Origin: Ascaphus truei
Taxonomy: Eukaryota > Chordata > Amphibia > Anura > Ascaphidae
Assembly: GCA_036426205.1 (NCBI GenBank)
Contig: CM071574.1
Coordinates: 10,550,867-10,614,866, forward strand
Reading direction: 5' to 3'
DNA length: 64,000 bases
Shown: positions 59,068 through 64,000 of the stretch, one piece after another
How the letters are laid out: each line of letters starts with the position of its first letter
Numbering within the stretch: the first letter of the stretch is position 1
Translations under genes and position numbers: made by a program
The notes under the pieces: generated by a model
Told to the model about the DNA's origin: nothing
Database searches by the model: none
The model's input: only the letters and a program-made list of their open reading frames with translations

Positions 59068-59520
59068 TGTAACATGGCCTTAACCCCTGTCTAAAAGGGT
59101 TTCAATAGAAAATCTGTATTTATCTTAGGAATTCAACAGGGAGCTGGTTAATTACAACTAGAGACAATTAACCAGTCTCCACCTGGCTCATCAGTCTGGT
59201 AGAAAAGTCTCCTGCTTGAAATGCATGGGGATCTCTTGACCACAGAGGGACTGTGTTGCCAGAAAAAGACTCACAGAAACATGAAACATTGTCTTGTGCA
59301 TAGAAGGACTGTGCTGCCTTCAAGACACAGGAACCAGACCATCTATTTCAGGGCACAGCAGACCCTGGAACCTGCCAGAGGGTGGCTTCCCCCATGGACA
59401 GATACTGGCAAATGGTCCCCTGCTTACAGGTACCTCTTTGGACTTTGGGGTCATAGGGAGGAAATAAACTAATCCCCCCGAGCCCTGCAGATAGGGGCTG
59501 GGAAAGTGAGTTAGCCCTTA
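59068..59520 (+). repeat. LTR-like fragment related to the solo LTR at 35.3 kb
   Basis: Starts TGTAACATGGCCTTAACCCC, TGTCTAAAAGGG; shares GACAATTAACCAGTCTCCAC, CTGGCTCATCAGTC with the minus strand of 35,296-35,839. AATAAAC occurs at about 59,463. The right boundary and target duplication were not found. Confidence 0.45.
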
Positions 59521-59894
59521 AAAAGGGATAGGATATTTATTTATTTGTGTGCTTCCTTAAAATTTGTCGAGTCACTTTTTTGTCTGGTGAGTAGAGTTTT
59601 TTTTTACGTTTATGCTCCTTCTCTTCATTGTGCTGGAGAATATGGAACAACACAAAATGTTACAGCAATTCAAAGATAACATCTCATCCTTTGATCATGT
59701 GTGGTCTGCAGGCATTTTATTCTGATAGATAAGGAGATAAGCTATGCCACAAAAGCATGTTGTCTTTTTCTATGAAGATTAATTATCTTTATCTTCTTTC
59801 AAGATATCAGACATTCCAAATATAACTTGAATTTTAAATGCTAAATGCTGAAGGAATTCTGTTCATATTGTATGTCTTTGTATTGTAAGTCTTT

Positions 59895-59975
59895 AGTCTT
59901 TATATATATATATAATAATATATAGATATAATATATATATATAATATATAGATAAATCTCTATTATATATATATA

Positions 59976-60012
<37 letters not shown>
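59895..60012. repeat. (TA)n-rich tract
   Basis: Long imperfect TA/ATAGATA run immediately adjoining the LTR that begins at 60,013; its length prevents recognition of a target duplication. Confidence 0.75.
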
Positions 60013-60016
<4 letters not shown>

Positions 60017-61926
60017 GCCCCGGTGTTGTTTAACCTCCTTGACCCTCTCTGTAGCGTGTGGAGCGATGCGGGTGCCGCCGGAGCCGCGACGGACCCGCGG
60101 CAGAACGTGAGGGTGGGGGCGAGTGCAGGGAGCCGTGCGCTGTTCCCTGATGCGGCCGGTTGCCAGGGACGTGAGCGGCGTTGTTAGGCCGGCGATACCG
60201 CGTTGCCGAAGCCCGGCGGCTGGGGAACAGGGCACCGCCATTGCGCGATAGTTTCGCGCATGCGCAGGGATCGCGCATACGCGCAGATAGGGGTAGAAAG
60301 CTAAGGCAGCCCTTAGGAGGTTCGCGCGAGGGTAGGGAAGCAGAGGAAAAGGTTGCGGCGGCCATTAGGGTTCGAGCATGCGCAGGCAAGTGCGCACGCG
60401 GCCCCAATACACTAGAGCCTCCTTGGGACTACAACTCCCAGGAGTCATAGGGAGACAGGCACCAGGTGCCTGATAGGCGCCAATAGGGCTGGAGGATTCC
60501 CAGACAGCCCGATTGATACATTTCGCGAGCTTACACTGGCGACACACTTTATTCGAGCTTGGCTAGTCCCACGAATTCGGGTATACCCGGGTGTATTGAG
60601 GTTTGTGACTGTTTTCTGCCCGAGTACATTGAGTTATTTTCCAAGCAGGGATTGAAGCATTTTATTCCCGCTGCTGCTTGCAATACTGCACAGTATATAT
60701 ATATAAACTGCATTACAATTCATGAATTTATGCCATCTGTAGACACGCGAAGCATTGCAGCTTATTAAACCCTAATCATTATCATTTAACAGATCAGCCA
60801 CCGGTCAGCCAGGCATGAACCCAGGCTGGGAAGGCAAATGCAACGGGGCTTGTCAGAGGTTAGGAGTGGCGCATTCCAGGTATCTGCCAGGTACATACCG
60901 GGTATTTGCTCGAATAAAGTGTGTCGGTGCAGTAGTGTCACGTCAGTTGGAGCTGGGAGCAGGAAGGGGAAGGAAGGGTGCAGGGAGCGAGTGGCTCCTG
61001 CACCAGGTAAGGATCCCCAAGTCCCAGGCAGACCCCAAATTCCTGTTAGGGTAGGGGGTAAATGATAAGGGACAGCCCGAGATAGGAAGGCTGCCCCTTA
61101 GGTGTGAGAGCGTGTGCAGCGTGTGCGGTGTGATAGGGCTGCATGTTGCTGTCTGCAGGTTGACTGTGTGTGCAGGGTGTCTGCTGCAGGCACTGTTAGT
61201 AAGTTAGTTGTTAGTGAGGCTTAGGGGACTTGGAGAGTTAGGGGAGTGGGACAGGTATTACCCCTGTAGGCCCCTAGGAGTGTCCCCAAGCCACCACAGG
61301 TGCTGTGCTTATAGGGACGCCTTTAGTGTAGCGAATGCCACTTAGTAAGAGAAGTGGTAGGCTCAGCGGTGCTGTGCCGGTCCGTGACGGAGTTCGGACC
61401 CACGTTGGGGTCCACAGAGAAGATCAACAGGATAGGATCAGCGGATTCATCACACGTCTGACCTTTTTGAAGATCGTTGCAGGCCCGAACACTGGAGTGC
61501 TCGGCAGGTAACTCTGAATTACACGGGCATCAACAGGGCTACTAGTAGTTTCCTAGTGACTGCGCAGTCACCACAATCTCAGTAGAGTGCGGGACATTGG
61601 GTGGGGGATTAACGGACACTGGGTGGGAACAATGATAATGTGTGTAAGGTTATACAGTTATAGCATAAGGTTATATGTGATGATATTCTCTATGTTCTTA
61701 AATAAAGTGTTAGTTATTAAATAAATCACTGTGTATGTGTTTATTGAGTGTCCTGCGAGGAACCACTCCCCTTCGGTGGGAGCCATTGCAGGTGGAGGCG
61801 CTGCGCTATGTAAATGTGTGAGTTTTACCCCAGCGTCAGTAGCGGAGAGGCTCAGATCTCCTGGAGGCCGCAGGTGTTATACAGCGACTAGTAGTCCCTT
61901 AGGAAGTGTGCAGAAAAAGGGCTACA
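60013..61926 (+). repeat. 5' LTR of a second gypsy element (MITE inside)
   Basis: Starts TGTAGCCCCGGTGTTG and ends AAAAAGGGCTACA. GCGGGTGCCGCCGGAGCC, GCGACGGACCCGC match the LTRs of the 36.5-44.8 kb element. It contains the third MITE copy (60,534-60,932), so the LTR proper is about 1.5 kb. It has GCGCATGCGC and GCGGCGGCCATTA words (NRF1/YY1-like) and AATAAA signals near 61,702 and 61,719. Being followed by a PBS-like sequence, it is the 5' LTR of a plus-strand element. Confidence 0.75.
60534..60932 (+). mobile_element. TA-flanked MITE, copy 3, inside an LTR
   Basis: Same termini, orientation and interior hairpin as copies at 19,562 and 22,293, with TA at 60,532-60,533 and 60,933-60,934. A CTGCTTGC variation near 60,672 and a missing G near 60,739 are among the few differences. 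It inserted after this LTR was in place or was carried by it. Confidence 0.8.
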
Positions 61927-64000
61927 TTTGGAGGCGCTGCTGAGATATCAGACCTGGGGTGCCCTGTAATTTTTTTTCTAAATTGTCCTATTTTTGTTTC
62001 GCCATGTGGGCGTCTCAAAGCAAAGAGGTCTGCATGGCCTTGAAGGTTAACGTGCCTCCCACACCGCGTGGTTTCCATGGGGGCAGTCCTGCTGGCGTGT
62101 CTCTGCTCTAGAGTCCAGACGCAGGTTCGAAAATCCCTGGGCTTGCTTGTACGTGGGTTCAGAGGCCGAAGGTATGATGTCACCTTGCAATGGAGTACTG
62201 TACTGATGCATGTGGGCCAGGCCATAAGAGGAAGACGGCCCCCAATCTTGAATCTGCCCGGGGGTCCGACCGATGGATGCCCCTTTATTACCCTGAACTT
62301 GACAGTTTCCTCCTGTATTGATGCCCTAGTGTAGTTACAGGGCTGTAATCAAAATGGAGGCTCCGCAGCAAGGGATGCTAACAGTGAGTCCCACCTAAAA
62401 TGTCACTCCCGCCAAATCAAAATGGCACCTGTGCGGCTGACACCAGCCTGCACAGAAGAATGTTGCAAGCCTCTGTCCAATCTGGTGGGGAAAACCCAAG
62501 CCCCCCCCCCCACACTGTGAGTGAGACAGTGACAGCGATCAGCTATGTCTGTTCACCATGATGAGAAAGGTGACGGCTGCAGTAAAATAAACACCCTCAG
62601 TTTGCATAGAGCCTGGCGAACAAGAGTGAATGTACCGTTATTTTGTGTCCATGCTTACAAAGGGACGTGAACTATACCTGGTATGTGAGGACTTTGATGC
62701 CTGTCAGCTACCGCGTGGTGTGTTTCTGACACACAGTGGAAGGGAAGAAGTGTCTCAAAGGCCCATGTTCTAAATGTGATTTCCCAGGTTGTGAATTGAC
62801 CTGGGGACCCCGGTGTGCTGCTGCGGGCACAGTTCCCTGCGTATCCTAAGCGCTGCGCCTACAGAAACCGCAAAGGAGGAAGTGGCGATTGCAAGACTGG
62901 ATAGTCATACAGTACTCGATCTACCCATCTCACGGCAAGTTTCGGAGGGCTCGTGCACTCTAGCCATGGTTCCAGAGTCGGTTTCTAGAGCGATAAAAAC
63001 ACTAGGGTTAGGTGAGTGATCGCAAGAACCACACCATTGAAGCAAAATATGAATAAATATGTGGTAATTAGAGAAGGGGTGCAAACTGTGAACTGAAAGT
63101 GAATCAGAAAAGGGGGGGAAACACAAAATGTGTGTCTCCTAAAGAATTCACTATACTGCACTCCTACTTAATATAAATTTTAACTTTAATAAATTACATA
63201 AAACAATTTTATGTAATTATATTAAAAGTTACATTTTATATTAAGTAGAGTGCAGTTATAGTGAATTCTTTAGGAGAGTACACTCATTTTGTGTTTCCCC
63301 CCCCCTTTCTGGTTCTAAGCCGGAACCAGAAGAGAAAGTGTTGTGATTTGCCTCCACACACAGAAGGGGGTACCACCGTGCTCTGACTTTCACCCCCAGT
63401 GTGTATAGAGTCATACGGGCTCCAAAGACAAGCTTGCCAATGGTTGTATGCCCGTGTACATTAAGAGACGGAATGTGACTGGTGCTGGACGGAGCGGGTC
63501 ACCTATGTTACCCGTAGCGCTCACGACGACAGTGGTAGATGGGAAGAATGCCTGCACTGCTGCCTGAGCGAATTGATTGCCCCGTCGGTGAATTGACCGA
63601 GGGCCCTAGTGTCCTGACTGTGAGGCACAGTTCCTGAACCCAGACTGCCGCAGCCTACAGAACCGCCAGAGGAAGACGAGGAGGAGCCGGACCCTCTCTA
63701 CTGAAGTGAGTTATGCTGGTAATCAGTATGTCCTAATTCCAGAGGCCTCAGGGGACCCGTGTCTCCAGATCAATGTTCCAGACCCTCCTCAAATGGACAT
63801 CCCTAGTGCTAGTAGCAGGAACCTCTGATGGTGGAACCCGCAGAGAAAGAACCCTGATGTCTCCACCCTGCCGGCCCACGCCGTTGCTAGTCCACCTACT
63901 CCTGCTGTGAGGGTTGTAGGGCCCGTGTGGTCCCAATCTGGACATTCTAGACTCCGGTGCCGAGCCTGTGATGGATGTGAGACCTCGCTTTGACATATGC
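61927..64000 (+). pseudogene. Second gypsy element: leader and gag start, cut by window end
   Basis: TGGAGGCGCTGCTGAGAT follows the LTR as a PBS-like sequence. A frame at 62,068-62,334 with VRKSLGLLVRGFRGRRYDVT shows weak positional similarity to the gag N-terminus of the other element. At 62,800-62,880 and 63,590-63,670 a related block (TTGACC.GGG.CCC, GGCACAGTTCC, CTACAGAA.CCGC) is repeated. Stops and a palindromic insertion (63,101-63,315) break the region. pol lies beyond the window. Confidence 0.5.
63101..63315. repeat. Near-perfect 215-bp palindrome
   Basis: GAATCAGAAAAGGGGGGGAA through TTACATAAAA pairs with TTTTATGTAA through CTTTCTGGTTC; the centre is about 63,204 with almost no loop. 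Similar in size and A/T centre to the palindrome at 13,051-13,407. Confidence 0.7.

Overview
This window is vertebrate, almost certainly anuran amphibian, nuclear DNA. There are no operons or bacterial-style genes. It is a dense, nested mosaic of transposable elements, AT/GT/purine simple repeats and AT-rich non-coding sequence. The repeat content drives the organism call: L2-type LINE tails ending in the 'gcgctatgtacattaatggtgctatataaataaagaca' type of sequence, a tRNA/Deu-type SINE sharing an L2-like tail, Ty3/gypsy elements with PNMA-like gag, Penelope-like promoter pieces with hammerhead-like motifs, and hAT and Tc1/mariner MITEs. Host coding content is close to nil; a few short minus-strand segments (about 16.3, 48.3 and 53.2 kb) look like possible exons of a long-intron gene that I do not recognise.

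Layout. 0-8.4 kb: AT-rich sequence with a SINE (2.6-2.85 kb), a Penelope-like piece (3.6-3.9 kb) and two truncated copies of a hairpin-rich element (0.94-1.28 and 7.9-8.2 kb). 8.4-11.8 kb: an L2-type LINE on the minus strand, split by a Penelope-like promoter region, plus an isolated L2 tail. 12.9-13.4 kb: a palindromic insertion between 18-bp direct repeats. 13.8-15.2 kb: a GC/GT/purine low-complexity block. 16.3 kb: the best exon candidate. 17.4-18.66 kb: a 5'-truncated LINE with an intact 351-codon reverse transcriptase reading frame. 19.5-23.1 kb: two copies of a 0.4-kb TA-flanked MITE, an inverted repeat with a LINE tail in its loop, and further L2 tails. 23.65-24.39 kb: a solo LTR with a 4-bp target duplication. 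25.39-30.13 kb: a 4.7-kb terminal-inverted-repeat element built from nested hairpins, carrying a solo LTR with a perfect 5-bp duplication. 32.4-35.8 kb: a hAT-like MITE with a long poly-G, a minisatellite and another solo LTR (5-bp duplication). 36.49-44.78 kb: a complete but decayed Ty3/gypsy retrotransposon on the minus strand, both LTRs, 4-bp duplication. 45-53 kb: Penelope-like segments, a TA MITE and L2 tails. 54.07-58.01 kb: a second copy of the hairpin-array element. 58.5-64 kb: an L1-ORF1-like fragment, an LTR-like piece, and a second gypsy element on the plus strand whose 5' LTR (carrying the third MITE copy) and leader/gag region run off the window end.

How the parts relate. Nothing here forms a cellular pathway; the relationships are parasitic and historical. 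Insertions are nested: a MITE in an LTR, a solo LTR in the hairpin element, a LINE tail in the loop of an inverted repeat, and a palindrome in the gypsy interior. The two large hairpin-array elements are the most unusual structures: about 4-5 kb, apparently non-coding, related to each other, and made largely of consecutive self-complementary segments.
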